Of a stretch of DNA of 64,000 nt, positions 1 through 8,792 are shown one piece after another. The notes beneath the pieces were generated by a model. It had not been told where the DNA came from. It saw only the letters and a list, made by a program, of their open reading frames with translations, and ran no database searches. Numbering within the stretch: position 1 is the first letter of the stretch; each line of letters starts with the position of its first letter. A program made the position numbers and the translations under genes. Location: NCBI RefSeq assembly GCF_038446525.1, contig NZ_CP151792.1, forward strand, positions 1,798,001 through 1,862,000, read 5' to 3'. Origin of the DNA: Methanolobus sp. ZRKC5 (GTDB lineage: Archaea > Halobacteriota > Methanosarcinia > Methanosarcinales > Methanosarcinaceae).

Positions 1-463
1 AAGGAAGTTTTCGGAGTTTGTTCCTGGACTCATTCAGGAAAAGCAGGTCCTTATCGATTGAGCCTATAATGGATGAAAGACGCCCAAAACACTGTTTTCT
101 AACAGGCAGGGGATCTCTGGTCTTTCTCATCTTTCCGACGTGATCCCTTGCAACCTCATGTATCTTTGCACTGGCCCAATCAAGCCTGCTAAGGGATTGT
201 CTCATATCATCGACACCTACCATCACATCTGCAAGTTCATAATAGAATGGGGGCAGGTTCTCAAAAGTAGGGAATCTTCTAACTATATTCTTTAGGTTAT
301 CTGTAAGTATGTTAGCAGCTGTCAGTACCATAGACTCGTTCGCTTGAAGAGCGGTCTTTCTTCCGGTAATCGTTTTCCCTGACATTGCCCTAGTGGCTCT
401 TCTGAACGATTTGTCCAGCAATTCATCCGCTGTAGGGACTGTATTTATTTTTTCAAAAATCAT
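1..463 (-). CDS. NOG1-family GTP-binding protein, N-terminal part (cut by window edge)
   Basis: The minus strand is open from an ATG at 463 to the window edge, about 154 codons. The protein begins MIFEKINTVPTADELLDKSF and continues with NESMVLTAANILTDNL, RRFPTFENLPPFYYELADV and LDWASAKI, which is the helical N-terminal domain of archaeal/eukaryotic NOG1 GTPases (60S/50S ribosome-assembly GTPases of the OBG class). The GTPase domain lies outside the window. An AAGGAAGGAA purine stretch precedes the ATG, and a TATA-like ttTATATCtt sits on the minus strand near 493-503. It is divergent from the CBS regulator. Family assignment rests on my recognition of this conserved N-terminus, without a search. 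Confidence 0.85.
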   Translation of the reverse strand, partial: MIFEKINTVPTADELLDKSFRRATRAMSGKTITGRKTALQANESMVLTAANILTDNLKNIVRRFPTFENLPPFYYELADVMVGVDDMRQSLSRLDWASAKIHEVARDHVGKMRKTRDPLPVRKQCFGRLSSIIGSIDKDLLFLNESRNKLRKLP

Positions 464-560
464 GTTCCTTCCTGTCGTTGGCTCAAATCACTTTAAGATA
501 TAAATTCCTGTTCCTTATAGGTGTATTCTCCTCTTATATCCTTAGGGGGTAATACTATAT

Positions 561-568
561 TTTATATA
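561..568 (+). promoter_or_regulatory. TATA box of the CBS-domain regulator gene
   Basis: TTTATATA at 561-568 matches the archaeal TATA consensus. A start site about 25 bases downstream would fall at 585-592, giving a short leader of about 30 bases before the ATG at 620. Seen in sequence; promoter activity is inference. Confidence 0.55.
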
Positions 569-585
569 TCTTCTTTGAGTATGTA

Positions 586-604
586 TAAACTAGATTTTAG
601 TTTA
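586..604. promoter_or_regulatory. candidate operator: perfect 7-5-7 inverted repeat
   Basis: TAAACTA-gattt-TAGTTTA forms a perfect inverted repeat at 586-604. It lies between the TATA box and the start codon of a gene for a winged-helix CBS protein, over the predicted transcription start. That is the usual position of an archaeal repressor site, so autoregulation is a reasonable inference. The arms are A+T-rich, so chance occurrence is possible. Confidence 0.45.
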
Positions 605-619
605 TGGACCGGTGATTTT

Positions 620-1495
620 ATGGAACTGACTCCCATACAAAAAGATATTCTGATTGCATTGATTAATTTACAGAGAGAAAAAGACCGTGCTGTTAAAGGC
701 GAAGAGATTGCAGAGCTTATTAGCCGTAACCCTGGCACTGTCCGAAATCAGATGCAATCTTTGAAAGTTCTTGGTCTTGTTGAAGGGGTTCCCGGTCCCA
801 AAGGGGGCTATAAAGCAACAGGCGATGCTTATGAAGCTTTAAGTATCACTGCAATGGACCACGAGGCTGCAGTGCCAATCTATAGAAACGATATTCTTGT
901 GGATGGCGCAACAGTAGCTGAGATAAGTTTCACTACAGTAAGACACCCGGATCTTTGCCATGGTATGATCAAGGTTCTTGGCAACATCAAGGGATTTGAA
1001 CAGGGCGACCTTTTTCAGATTGGTCCCACACCTGTTAACAAATTAATAGTTCGTGGTGAGGTAGTGGGAAGGGATGACACAAAGAACACTCTTGTCTTCT
1101 CTATAAATGAAATGATCTCTCTCCCAAAGAAGCCTGTTAAGGACTATGCCCGTTTGAATATGATATCTATAAACGGAAATGCCTCTATTCAGGAAACTGC
1201 ACGCTTGCTTGTAGACAACAGCATACATGGGGCACCTGTAATTGACAATGGTGAAATACTTGGTATTGTCACCTTCACGGATATAGGCGATGCTGTAGCA
1301 AAAGGTAAGATGACTGCTAAGGTCAAGGAAATTATGACCCGCGATCTTATAACTGTAGATTCAGAAACTTCGCTTTATGATGCTGTGAAGGTTTTTGACG
1401 AACACGACATCGGTTTTTTACTGGTTTCGTTCGACGGTGAGCCAAAAGGCGTCCTGTCCAAAAAGGATGTCTTCCACGAATTGATAGTTTATTAA
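620..1495 (+). CDS. winged-helix regulator with tandem CBS domains
   Basis: A 291-residue protein. I chose ATG 620 because GGTGA precedes it and the winged helix starts there; an upstream in-frame start at 521 would add a sequence spanning the TATA box. Residues 1-75 form a DNA-binding winged helix (PGTVRNQMQSLKVLGLVEG). Residues 80-165 form a middle domain of a type seen in archaeal CBS regulators. Two CBS motifs follow (about 175-225, HGAPVIDNGEILGIVTFTDIGDA; and about 235-290). CBS pairs typically bind adenosyl ligands, so the protein may sense energy or S-adenosyl status; the ligand is unknown. The gene converges on hisE with a gap of only 2 bases. Confidence 0.85.
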   Translation: MELTPIQKDILIALINLQREKDRAVKGEEIAELISRNPGTVRNQMQSLKVLGLVEGVPGPKGGYKATGDAYEALSITAMDHEAAVPIYRNDILVDGATVAEISFTTVRHPDLCHGMIKVLGNIKGFEQGDLFQIGPTPVNKLIVRGEVVGRDDTKNTLVFSINEMISLPKKPVKDYARLNMISINGNASIQETARLLVDNSIHGAPVIDNGEILGIVTFTDIGDAVAKGKMTAKVKEIMTRDLITVDSETSLYDAVKVFDEHDIGFLLVSFDGEPKGVLSKKDVFHELIVY

Positions 1496-1497
1496 AA

Positions 1498-1797
1498 CTA
1501 TTTTCTTCTTTTCTGAAGCTCGGTGGCAATTTCTTCGAGAGTTATTCCCTCAGCCACAAACATCACCATGAGGTGAAAAAGAAGATCTGATGATTCGTAT
1601 ATGATCTCTTCTCTTTTTCCGCTTTTCACAGCAAGTATAGTTTCAATTGATTCTTCCCCTACTTTTTCCAGTATTTTGTCAATACCTTTTCTGTGGTCGA
1701 GCAAGGAGCATACGTATGAATTCTCAACAGGGTTCTCTTTCCTGTCTTTTATGATCCCATATAATTCATTAAAAATTGAGATATCAGTATCTTGCAT
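1498..1797 (-). CDS. hisE: phosphoribosyl-ATP pyrophosphatase HisE
   Basis: A 99-residue, stand-alone HisE of the all-alpha NTP pyrophosphohydrolase (MazG-like) superfamily. It hydrolyses phosphoribosyl-ATP to phosphoribosyl-AMP, the second step of histidine synthesis, in the cytoplasm. Visible hallmarks are [10 protein letters not shown] near the N-terminus, [12 protein letters not shown] with metal-binding acidic residues, and [14 protein letters not shown]. Length and motif order are normal. It is not in a his operon here: hisF is about 17 kb away on the same strand, as is common in methanogens. Confidence 0.95.
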   Translation of the reverse strand: MQDTDISIFNELYGIIKDRKENPVENSYVCSLLDHRKGIDKILEKVGEESIETILAVKSGKREEIIYESSDLLFHLMVMFVAEGITLEEIATELQKRRK

Positions 1798-1889
1798 GAT
1801 TAATCCTTTTCAAATATATGGTAATCATATTACATCTTTATGGTGCAAAGCCACTATTAAAGTTGAAAATCTTAAAAAGAAGTCTTAGT

Positions 1890-1946
1890 GACGTTGGTTG
1901 TAATCCACACACAATATGACGGGGTAGTGTTGGTTATTCCAACGTC
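1890..1946. repeat. imperfect stem-loop with perfect 8-bp outer arms
   Basis: GACGTTGG (1890-1897) and CCAACGTC (1939-1946) are exact inverted copies. Inside them AATCCACAC and GTGTTGGTT can pair at 7 of 9 positions, extending the stem. It lies in the 210-base gap between the 3' end of the LeuC-type gene and the start of hisE, both on the minus strand. It could be a trailer structure, a processing site or an element in the hisE leader. No long T run follows on the minus strand. Confidence 0.4.
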
Positions 1947-2010
1947 TGAAACTATCATATAAATTTGAGTAATATATCTTTTGTGGTCTCTCATTGAAAA
2001 AAGAAAGATA

Positions 2011-3291
2011 TCAGATCTTCCTTGGATCTGTTATCTCTCCGGTGAGTGCGGACGCTGCTGCTGTTGCAGGTGAACTCAGGTACACAAAGGACTGTGGGCT
2101 TCCTTCTCGTCCCTTGAAGTTACGGTTGGATGTTGCAAGTCCGACCTCACCATCACCGAGAAGGCCGAAAGAACCACCCATACATGGACCACAACATGGA
2201 GATTCTACCATTGCTCCTGCTTCCATGAATTGCTCTATATATCCCGCCCTGAGAACCTTCATGTATTCTGTCCTTGATGCAGGGATGATAAGGAGTCTTA
2301 CTCCTTTTGCAACAGGCTCATCACCCATCATCTTGGCAACAACTTCAATATCTTCAAAACGTCCGTTGGTACAGGAACCTACGAATACCTGATCTACTTT
2401 TGTGCCTTCAACTTCTGTTACAGGTTTAACGTTGTCCACATTGTGGGGACATGCGACCTGTGGTTCAAGGTTGCTGACATCGTACTTATGAAGCTCACAT
2501 TCAGCACCTTCATCTGATGCCCAGTATGGATCGAACTCATAGTCCGGTATGCGCTCTTTGAGGTATTTCTCGGTAACCGCATCAGCTTCTATTATACCTG
2601 CTTTTCCTCCCATTTCGATGGCCATGTTGGAAACGGTCATACGTTCGGATATTGGCATTGACCTGATGGTTGAACCTGCATATTCTGCAGCCTTGTATCT
2701 TGCACCTTCTGCACCCACATCTCCGATAAGATGGAGGATAACATCCTTGGAATAGACGTGCTTTGGAAGCTTTCCTTCGACTTCGAACCTTATGGTCTCA
2801 GGCACTTTGAACCAGAGCTTTCCTGATGCGAACACAGCTGCCATGTCGGTTGAACCGATACCTGTTGAGAACGCGCCAAGTGAACCATAGGCACAGGTGT
2901 GTGAGTCAGAACCTACTACCAGGTCTCCGGGTTTGACGTGTCCCTTCTCAGGCATTACCTGATGGCAGACACCTTCAAAAACGTCATAATTAATAATTCC
3001 CTGCTCTTTGGCAAATTTCCTGAGCATGGTGTGGTTGGCTGCAGCATTAAGTGAGTCTGCAGGAACCTGATGGTCGAAAAGAATAACTATCTTGCTTGGG
3101 TCCCATACCTTCTTTTCTTCCTTGTCCCTCATTATTTCGTAGAAACCGTCTACGGCAAGAGGTCCTGTGATGTCATGGGTCATTGCCCTGTCTATATTTG
3201 CCATTACGAATTCTCCGGCTTTTACCGTCTTACCGGCAGCCTTTGAAAAGATCTTCTCAGAGATCGTCATAGGTTCATTGTTAGTGGACAT
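2011..3291 (-). CDS. 3-isopropylmalate dehydratase / homoaconitase large subunit (LeuC/AksD family)
   Basis: An aconitase-superfamily large subunit of 426 residues from ATG 3291, preceded by AGGA. An in-frame ATG at 3318 would add nine residues. It catalyses stereospecific hydro-lyase isomerisation with a [4Fe-4S] cluster. Cluster ligands are visible in VGSCTNGR and PCCGPCMGG, with [23 protein letters not shown] at the active site. Methanogens have two paralogues: LeuC (leucine, citramalate-derived branch) and AksD (homoaconitase for the 7-mercaptoheptanoate side chain of coenzyme B). Specificity depends largely on the small subunit, which is not in the window, so I leave the name open. Confidence 0.9.
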   Translation of the reverse strand: MSTNNEPMTISEKIFSKAAGKTVKAGEFVMANIDRAMTHDITGPLAVDGFYEIMRDKEEKKVWDPSKIVILFDHQVPADSLNAAANHTMLRKFAKEQGIINYDVFEGVCHQVMPEKGHVKPGDLVVGSDSHTCAYGSLGAFSTGIGSTDMAAVFASGKLWFKVPETIRFEVEGKLPKHVYSKDVILHLIGDVGAEGARYKAAEYAGSTIRSMPISERMTVSNMAIEMGGKAGIIEADAVTEKYLKERIPDYEFDPYWASDEGAECELHKYDVSNLEPQVACPHNVDNVKPVTEVEGTKVDQVFVGSCTNGRFEDIEVVAKMMGDEPVAKGVRLLIIPASRTEYMKVLRAGYIEQFMEAGAMVESPCCGPCMGGSFGLLGDGEVGLATSNRNFKGREGSPQSFVYLSSPATAAASALTGEITDPRKI

Positions 3292-3324
3292 GTTTATTCC
3301 TGCATAATGTTTATTCATTATAAA

Positions 3325-4053
3325 TCAATCGATAAGCTTAAATTCAAATATTTTTGTTATATTACAGGTTCCCTCACTATTATGAACGGCGTAATTTAAG
3401 TAGCCTTGCTTCATGTTAGATTCTGCGATAATCTGTCCATTTTCACCTTTTGTGAATCCATTATAGTTCTCATATGTAAGGATAGTATCCTGCAGTTCAC
3501 ACAGGTATCTTTTAAGCACCTGGTCAGCAATTTCTTTACTTTTTAGCCATGTGCTTTTCCTTCCCAGTCCTTCACATTCTGAAGTTTTGAGTTTGAGTCC
3601 TTCCATGTAGAATGGGTACGTGCTGCACAGGAGTGGTCTTAGTTTATATATTCTGCATCGGTTGTCCGTTTTTTCATCCGGGATAAAGGTGCAATCCCTG
3701 TTTTTTTTTCTGTGGAGCATCCATCCGAATGTATGGATATTGCCATCTTCATCTATCATGCCGGATTCTTTTTGAAAGCTGTATTCTTCTTCTGCAGAGT
3801 CCATTTCTATGTTTAATGGTTCTGCTATGTTATTCCATTCAATGTTGCTGCCGTTTTGTATGCTGCGGATCTCAGCAGGGACAACAGCAACCCGGTTATC
3901 TCCATGTTCCCGGCGGCAGCATTTCCCACACATCAGGCAATCAAATCCTATATTGTGGATCTCATCTGCAAGTTCATCGGTATCTATCTGTTTTGCAGTT
4001 TGCAACTCTTCTTCCAGCTGCATGATGAGGATATCTCTGAATCTGATGTTCAT
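3325..4053 (-). CDS. YkgJ-family zinc/iron-chelating cysteine-cluster protein
   Basis: About 242 residues from ATG 4053; an in-frame TTG at 4068 is possible but less convincing. The defining cluster is FDCLMCGKCCRREHGD near residue 45, a CxxCxxCC motif. Later cysteines follow in RDCTFIP, NRCRIYKLRPLLCSTYPFY and SECEGLG. This is the YkgJ (UPF0153) pattern, thought to bind a metal or Fe-S cluster; its biochemical role is unknown. It lies 33 bases upstream of the LeuC-type gene on the same strand, so co-transcription is likely. Whether it assists the Fe-S enzyme is speculation. Confidence 0.85.
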   Translation of the reverse strand: MNIRFRDILIMQLEEELQTAKQIDTDELADEIHNIGFDCLMCGKCCRREHGDNRVAVVPAEIRSIQNGSNIEWNNIAEPLNIEMDSAEEEYSFQKESGMIDEDGNIHTFGWMLHRKKNRDCTFIPDEKTDNRCRIYKLRPLLCSTYPFYMEGLKLKTSECEGLGRKSTWLKSKEIADQVLKRYLCELQDTILTYENYNGFTKGENGQIIAESNMKQGYLNYAVHNSEGTCNITKIFEFKLID

Positions 4054-4110
4054 TTTCCGGTATCTCAAAATTAAGGATTTCTTAATGCAAAAAAGTAAGA
4101 TTAGAAGAGG

Positions 4111-5595
4111 TTATTCATCTGCCTCTTCTACACCCACAGCTGCTAAGAATCTTTTTACAACTGCTTCATTGACAAGCCTGAGAAGGGTCTGACGGTCCTT
4201 TGCAGCGCTGAACACTCCCAGTGGAATCTGTGCTGCTGCTGCAGTTGCATGTCCTCCTCCTGCTTCTTCACCGAATGCACGTTTCATAATGTCGCCAAGG
4301 TTTACCCTGATGTCATTACTGCGGCCGGAAATGTATATCTTTTCTTCAGTGACGCCAAACACAATGGAAGTTGATATACCTTCGAGGTTAAGAAGATAGT
4401 CTGCTGCCTGTGGTAAAGTATCCCTGTTGCGTATACTTCCCACGTTGGAAAGCAGGTAACTTCCGACGACCTGACGTCTGTTTATGGCTTCACCAAGTAC
4501 GTCCAGTGTTTCTATAGACATGGAAGGACGTTCCAGCTGTTCCAGTACGTCGTGGTCAGAGAGGGGATACAAATATGAAGCAGCTGAAAGATCGGCAGAA
4601 TCAGTGTTCCTCTTAAAATCAAGTGTATCGGTCCTGATGCCGTAAAGCAGAGCAGTTGCCAGATCACTATTGATGTCCACGTTGAGTTCCTGCAGATACT
4701 TTGTCAGTATAGTGGCAGCTGCACCAACATTCGGACGAATGTCTATGAAGTCCGCATCAATTTCAGCGTCCGGAATGGGATGGTGGTCAATGATTATATT
4801 TACGCGTGTTTCAAGTGGCAGGGAATTATTTGCACCGGGTACTGAGCAGTCAACCAGTGCTAAATTCTCATATCCTGTGAATCCTACATCTTCCGCCCTG
4901 TACAGATCGATTCCAAGCAGGTTCACAAAAGCCTTGTTCTCCTGATGCCCAATTTCTCCATGATATATAATATCAGCAAGCACATTGAAGGACGCTGCAA
5001 TCGTCTTTAGCGCAAGGGCACTGGAAATTGCATCCGGGTCCGGATTATCATGGACTACAATTGCAAGTTTCCTTCCTTTGTTTGCCTCAAACCACTGGGT
5101 CAGTTTATTTCCCCTTCGCATCGCTTCGGCACGCTCAAGTGATCTTGAAAGAGATTTTGCTACCATTCTGGGTGGCATGATGACAAGGTCTGCCCCCATA
5201 GTTTCCATTTCCTGCATGTTTATAACATCAGGGGCTCTCACTACGCAGTAAATATCCTGGGATACCTTGTTCCTGACATTCTTTAGGGCCGTAGCATTTG
5301 CTTTAGGGTCAGAGCTAAGGATAAGTATTCCTGCAAGATTCTTAGTATTGATAATGTCAAAAAGTGCAGGATCGCTGACATCACCAACAATAGCCTCGTA
5401 AGCTTCTTCGCGAAGTGTCTCTACTTTTTGGGAGTCCTTGTCCACTATGATGATCTCTTTGTCAAGTTCCCTTAATTCCTTGGCTAATGCAAAACCAAAA
5501 CTCCCACTTCCTAATATGAGGTATGTGGGTTTGATCTTTGTTTTGTCAGTTGCGCTAATCTCCTTTGCAACGTTGTTAATAAAAACGACCTCCAT
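4111..5595 (-). CDS. RCK (TrkA-N)-DHH/DHHA1 fusion phosphoesterase
   Basis: A 494-residue fusion. Residues 25-145 form a Rossmann RCK/TrkA-N domain with the nucleotide loop LILGSGSFGFALAKEL and IIIVDKDSQKVETL. Residues 175-345 form a DHH phosphoesterase domain with VVHDNPDPDAISSA, LVDCSVPG and the signature IIDHHP. The DHHA1 domain ends with GEEAGGGHATAAAA. All metal-ligand motifs look intact. DHH-DHHA1 proteins of the NrnA/GdpP class cleave short RNAs, pAp or cyclic dinucleotides. RCK domains bind NAD(H) or c-di-AMP in potassium channels, which makes a cyclic-dinucleotide or redox-regulated nuclease plausible. The substrate cannot be decided from sequence. Confidence 0.9.
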   Translation of the reverse strand: MEVVFINNVAKEISATDKTKIKPTYLILGSGSFGFALAKELRELDKEIIIVDKDSQKVETLREEAYEAIVGDVSDPALFDIINTKNLAGILILSSDPKANATALKNVRNKVSQDIYCVVRAPDVINMQEMETMGADLVIMPPRMVAKSLSRSLERAEAMRRGNKLTQWFEANKGRKLAIVVHDNPDPDAISSALALKTIAASFNVLADIIYHGEIGHQENKAFVNLLGIDLYRAEDVGFTGYENLALVDCSVPGANNSLPLETRVNIIIDHHPIPDAEIDADFIDIRPNVGAAATILTKYLQELNVDINSDLATALLYGIRTDTLDFKRNTDSADLSAASYLYPLSDHDVLEQLERPSMSIETLDVLGEAINRRQVVGSYLLSNVGSIRNRDTLPQAADYLLNLEGISTSIVFGVTEEKIYISGRSNDIRVNLGDIMKRAFGEEAGGGHATAAAAQIPLGVFSAAKDRQTLLRLVNEAVVKRFLAAVGVEEADE

Positions 5596-5698
5596 TTCGT
5601 ATAAGAGTTATATTAGCATAAAATAATTTTGAATATAATTATAGAAATAATACATCAACTGATAAATAGAATGCAAACTAAGGAATAAATAGGTAACC

Positions 5699-7165
5699 AT
5701 GTTCTCTATCAGCTCTTTGAAAATGCGCTCTGTTGATTCTAACTGTGCATATCTTGGTCTCAGTCCGCTCCAATTGATGGAAAATGCAGGTGCTGCAATT
5801 GCCCGGGAAATAAGTTCCAGAATAAGTTCTGGAGAAGTTCTTTTTGTTTCAGGAAGGGGCAACAACGGGGGCGATACATTCGTTGCTGCAAGACACCTTG
5901 CGCTAAATGATGCTTACGATGTAAGGGTGATACTTCTGGGCCATTCTTCCCGTATCAGAACAGAAGAATCAATGCATAATTTTTCCCTTCTTACATACAG
6001 TGGTATAAAAGAACTAAGGGAAATTACTGACTCAAAAGAGCTGGAACAGTATTGCGGATGGAACAATGCTGATATTATTGTTGACGGGATTTTGGGTTCC
6101 GGGATAAAAGGTGCTCCAAGAGAGCCGGAATCTACTGCTATAGATCTGATAAATTCTTCCGGTTCGTATGTCCTCTCTATAGATTCCCCTTCAGGGTATG
6201 ACCTTGATGGTGGAGAGATTGCAAAAAGTGTTTTTGCCGATATGACAATTACCTTTCATAGAATGAAAACCGGTCTGGAACTCCCTGGATGTGGCAAGTA
6301 CACAGGTGCAGTGAAAGTGGTTCCTATCGGTGTCTGCATGGATGCAGAGGATTATGTGGGTCCCGGTGACCTGATGAACCTTGCTCACAGGGGACAACAT
6401 TCTCATAAAGGGAACTCAGGTCGTGTTCTTGTGGTAGGTGGTGGTGCCTACTACGGGGCCCCGGGCCTTGCAGCCATGGCAGCACTTCGTACAGGTGCCG
6501 ATATTGTGACAGTGGCAGTACCTGAGAACGTTGCAGACACAGTTGCCTCCTTCTCTTCTAATTTAATAGTTGTACCACTTTCAGGTAAGCGGCTGAACCC
6601 TGAAAATCTGCCTGTACTGAAGGGTCTTATAACATCTCATGATGTTGCTGTCATAGGACCTGGTATTGGCCGGGATGCAGAAACCCTTGAAACAGTGGAG
6701 CAACTCTTGACTTTCTGTAAAAAGGCAGTAGTTGATGCGGATGCACTTTTCAATCTGAATTTGCCTGTGAAAAGTGAGGGTGAATTCATTTTGACCCCTC
6801 ATTCTGCGGAATTTTCCCGCTTATCGGGGATGGCAGTTCCTCACGCTCTTGATGAAATGAAAAATCTTGTAAACCAGTTTGCCGGGCAAAAAGAAGTCAC
6901 ACTGATCCTGAAAGGTGGAATTGATATAATTTCAAACGGGCAGATCATGCGGCTTAACAGAACAGGGAACGCAGGTATGACTGTAGGGGGTACAGGTGAT
7001 GTACTAACAGGCATCACTGGAGCTTTGTTTGCAATCAATGATGCCATGGATGCCGCATCATGTGCGGTATTCATAAGTGGTGGCGCAGGCGACCTCGCTT
7101 TTGAAGAAAAGGGATCTGGTTTGCTTGCGACAGATATAATTGAACGGATTACAGATGTTATGTAG
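5699..7165 (+). CDS. nnr: bifunctional NAD(P)H-hydrate epimerase / ADP-dependent dehydratase
   Basis: 488 residues, the full length of the fused repair enzyme. The N-terminal YjeF-type epimerase (about 1-215) shows SGRGNNGGDTFVAARHLA and VDGILGSGIKG. The C-terminal ribokinase-like dehydratase (about 225-488) shows VVGGGAYYGAPGLAAMAALR, VIGPGIGRD and the nucleotide-binding NAGMTVGGTGDVLTG. Together they return damaged, hydrated NAD(P)H to its active form. ATG 5699 follows a weak AGGTAACC leader. It heads a plus-strand run with a small ORF, moaC and prs. Confidence 0.95.
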   Translation: MFSISSLKMRSVDSNCAYLGLSPLQLMENAGAAIAREISSRISSGEVLFVSGRGNNGGDTFVAARHLALNDAYDVRVILLGHSSRIRTEESMHNFSLLTYSGIKELREITDSKELEQYCGWNNADIIVDGILGSGIKGAPREPESTAIDLINSSGSYVLSIDSPSGYDLDGGEIAKSVFADMTITFHRMKTGLELPGCGKYTGAVKVVPIGVCMDAEDYVGPGDLMNLAHRGQHSHKGNSGRVLVVGGGAYYGAPGLAAMAALRTGADIVTVAVPENVADTVASFSSNLIVVPLSGKRLNPENLPVLKGLITSHDVAVIGPGIGRDAETLETVEQLLTFCKKAVVDADALFNLNLPVKSEGEFILTPHSAEFSRLSGMAVPHALDEMKNLVNQFAGQKEVTLILKGGIDIISNGQIMRLNRTGNAGMTVGGTGDVLTGITGALFAINDAMDAASCAVFISGGAGDLAFEEKGSGLLATDIIERITDVM

Positions 7166-7177
7166 AGGTGTTTTGAT

Positions 7178-7360
7178 ATGGGGCAGGACAACAGAATAAT
7201 AAACGTGGATATCGAAAGAAAGTGGGTACGAATAGCTATAAATCACGGAAAGGATGAGGAAATCCTTAAACTCAGCCTTACTGAGGCCACTGACCTGAAA
7301 GAACAACTAAATAGTACTATTGAGGATTACCTGCAAAGGCAGAACATAAGAATTGACTAA
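7178..7360 (+). CDS. small conserved-looking protein of unknown function
   Basis: 60 residues starting at ATG 7178, 12 bases after nnr, with AGAGGTG upstream. The composition is protein-like (alternating charged and hydrophobic residues, VDIERKWVRIAINHGKDEEIL), predicting two or three strands and a C-terminal helix (LTEATDLKEQLNSTIEDYLQ). It ends 14 bases before moaC. No recognisable family. Its place between two cofactor-metabolism genes in a tight run is the main support that it is translated. Confidence 0.6.
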   Translation: MGQDNRIINVDIERKWVRIAINHGKDEEILKLSLTEATDLKEQLNSTIEDYLQRQNIRID

Positions 7361-7374
7361 ATAACGGTGATTCA

Positions 7375-7851
7375 TTGGAAGCTAAATTCACACATATTGA
7401 AAACGACCGCGCGGTAATGGTGGACATCAGCAGCAAAGATGTCATTGTAAGGAAAGCGATAGCTTCCGGAGAGATAGTTCTCAATGATGCAACCATAGAA
7501 AGGATACGCACAGGGACTGTTGAGAAAGGCAATGTACTTTCCACTGCGCGAGTAGCTTCAATTCTTGCGGTTAAAAAGACCCCTGAACTTATTCCCATGT
7601 GTCATCAGATTCCAATAACTTCAGTGGATGTGGACTTTTCAATTTATGATAATATCGTTTGTGCAAAAGTAGAAGTACGTTCTGTGGGAAAGACCGGTGT
7701 TGAAATGGAAGCACTTACTGGTGTCTCAGTTGCCTTACTTACGGTATGGGACATGGTGAAGTCCGCAGAAAAAGACGAAACAGGCAACTATCCAGCTACC
7801 GGTATACAAAACATCAAGGTTCTTGAGAAAGTAAAAATGAACCAAAACTAA
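7375..7851 (+). CDS. moaC: cyclic pyranopterin monophosphate synthase MoaC
   Basis: 158 residues from a TTG start at 7375, normal for the family. MoaC converts the MoaA product (3',8-cyclo-7,8-dihydro-GTP) to cyclic pyranopterin monophosphate in molybdopterin synthesis. Visible motifs: VDISSKDVIVRKAIASG, KGNVLSTARVASILAVKKT, IPMCHQIPI and VGKTGVEMEALTGVSVALLTVWDMVK, which contain the active-site Lys, His and Glu/Met elements. Methanogens need this cofactor for formylmethanofuran dehydrogenase, and in this window for the tungsten AOR-type enzyme. A MoeA-type gene sits at the far end of the window. Confidence 0.96.
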   Translation: MEAKFTHIENDRAVMVDISSKDVIVRKAIASGEIVLNDATIERIRTGTVEKGNVLSTARVASILAVKKTPELIPMCHQIPITSVDVDFSIYDNIVCAKVEVRSVGKTGVEMEALTGVSVALLTVWDMVKSAEKDETGNYPATGIQNIKVLEKVKMNQN

Positions 7852-7919
7852 TGTATTATAGTGGTACATTAGGGAGAATTCAAATTATCCATTAATCAAA
7901 TCTTAAAGAGGTACATTAT

Positions 7920-8768
7920 TTGAAAATCATAGGAGGACCAGCATCCCAGGCTCTTTCATCAAGGGTTGCAAGGGAGATGAATATCGACCCTACTGTGTGT
8001 GACTTTACAAAGTTTCCTGATGGGGAATTGTATTCACGCATACTTGATGAAGATGTGGATGAAGTTACCATTATCCAGAGTACGACTACGGACTCTGATC
8101 TTGTTGCATTACTGCAGCTGATAGACGCCTGCGAGGATTCACCTGTCATAAATGTGGTCATACCCTACATGGGATATGCAAGGCAGGATAAAAAATTCAA
8201 AACCGGTGAACCCATAACCGCAAGGGCAATTGCAAGGACGATCAACGCTGACAGGATATTTACTGTGAATATCCATGAGTCCAGTGTGCTGAACTATTTC
8301 AACGCAGACGCTTTTGACCTGGATGCATCCCGTTTGATCGGTTACCACATAAGGTCTCTTAATCTCAGCGATCCCCTGATAGTATCACCTGACAAGGGTG
8401 CAATAAGCCTTGCAGAAAATACTGCAGATGACGTGGGTTTTGAATTTGATTATCTGGAAAAGGTCCGTCATTCAGGTGACACCGTTTCTATCAAGGCCAA
8501 GCATGTTGACGTAATGGACAGGGATATCATCATCATTGATGATATGATAGCCACAGGGGGCACCATGGCAGAATCAATAAAATTGCTTAAATCCCAGGGT
8601 GCAAAGGATGTTTATCTTGCATGTGTCCATCCGGTATTGGCAAGAAATGCTGTGTTGCGCTTATTCAATGCGGGGGTAAAAGATATCATTGCAACAGATA
8701 CAATAGAAAAAGCACAGAGTTGTGTCAGTGTTGCGCCTCTCATAGCCAATGCTTTAAGAAGTATATAA
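7920..8768 (+). CDS. prs: ribose-phosphate pyrophosphokinase
   Basis: 282 residues from TTG 7920, with AGAGGT 7-12 bases upstream; the length matches archaeal PRPP synthases. It makes PRPP from ribose 5-phosphate and ATP for nucleotide, histidine and tetrahydromethanopterin synthesis. Motifs: FPDGELYSRI, YMGYARQDKKFKTGEPITA (ATP-binding flexible loop), VSPDKGAISLAE and the PRPP loop IIIIDDMIATGGTMAESI. Confidence 0.96.
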   Translation: MKIIGGPASQALSSRVAREMNIDPTVCDFTKFPDGELYSRILDEDVDEVTIIQSTTTDSDLVALLQLIDACEDSPVINVVIPYMGYARQDKKFKTGEPITARAIARTINADRIFTVNIHESSVLNYFNADAFDLDASRLIGYHIRSLNLSDPLIVSPDKGAISLAENTADDVGFEFDYLEKVRHSGDTVSIKAKHVDVMDRDIIIIDDMIATGGTMAESIKLLKSQGAKDVYLACVHPVLARNAVLRLFNAGVKDIIATDTIEKAQSCVSVAPLIANALRSI

Positions 8769-8792
8769 TCATTATTATATTGAGGATTGATC

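Noticed and set aside
521-619. Longer N-terminus for the CBS regulator starting at 521
   Set aside because: It would translate the TATA box and the dyad, and has no ribosome site; ATG 620 has GGTGA and matches the start of the winged helix.
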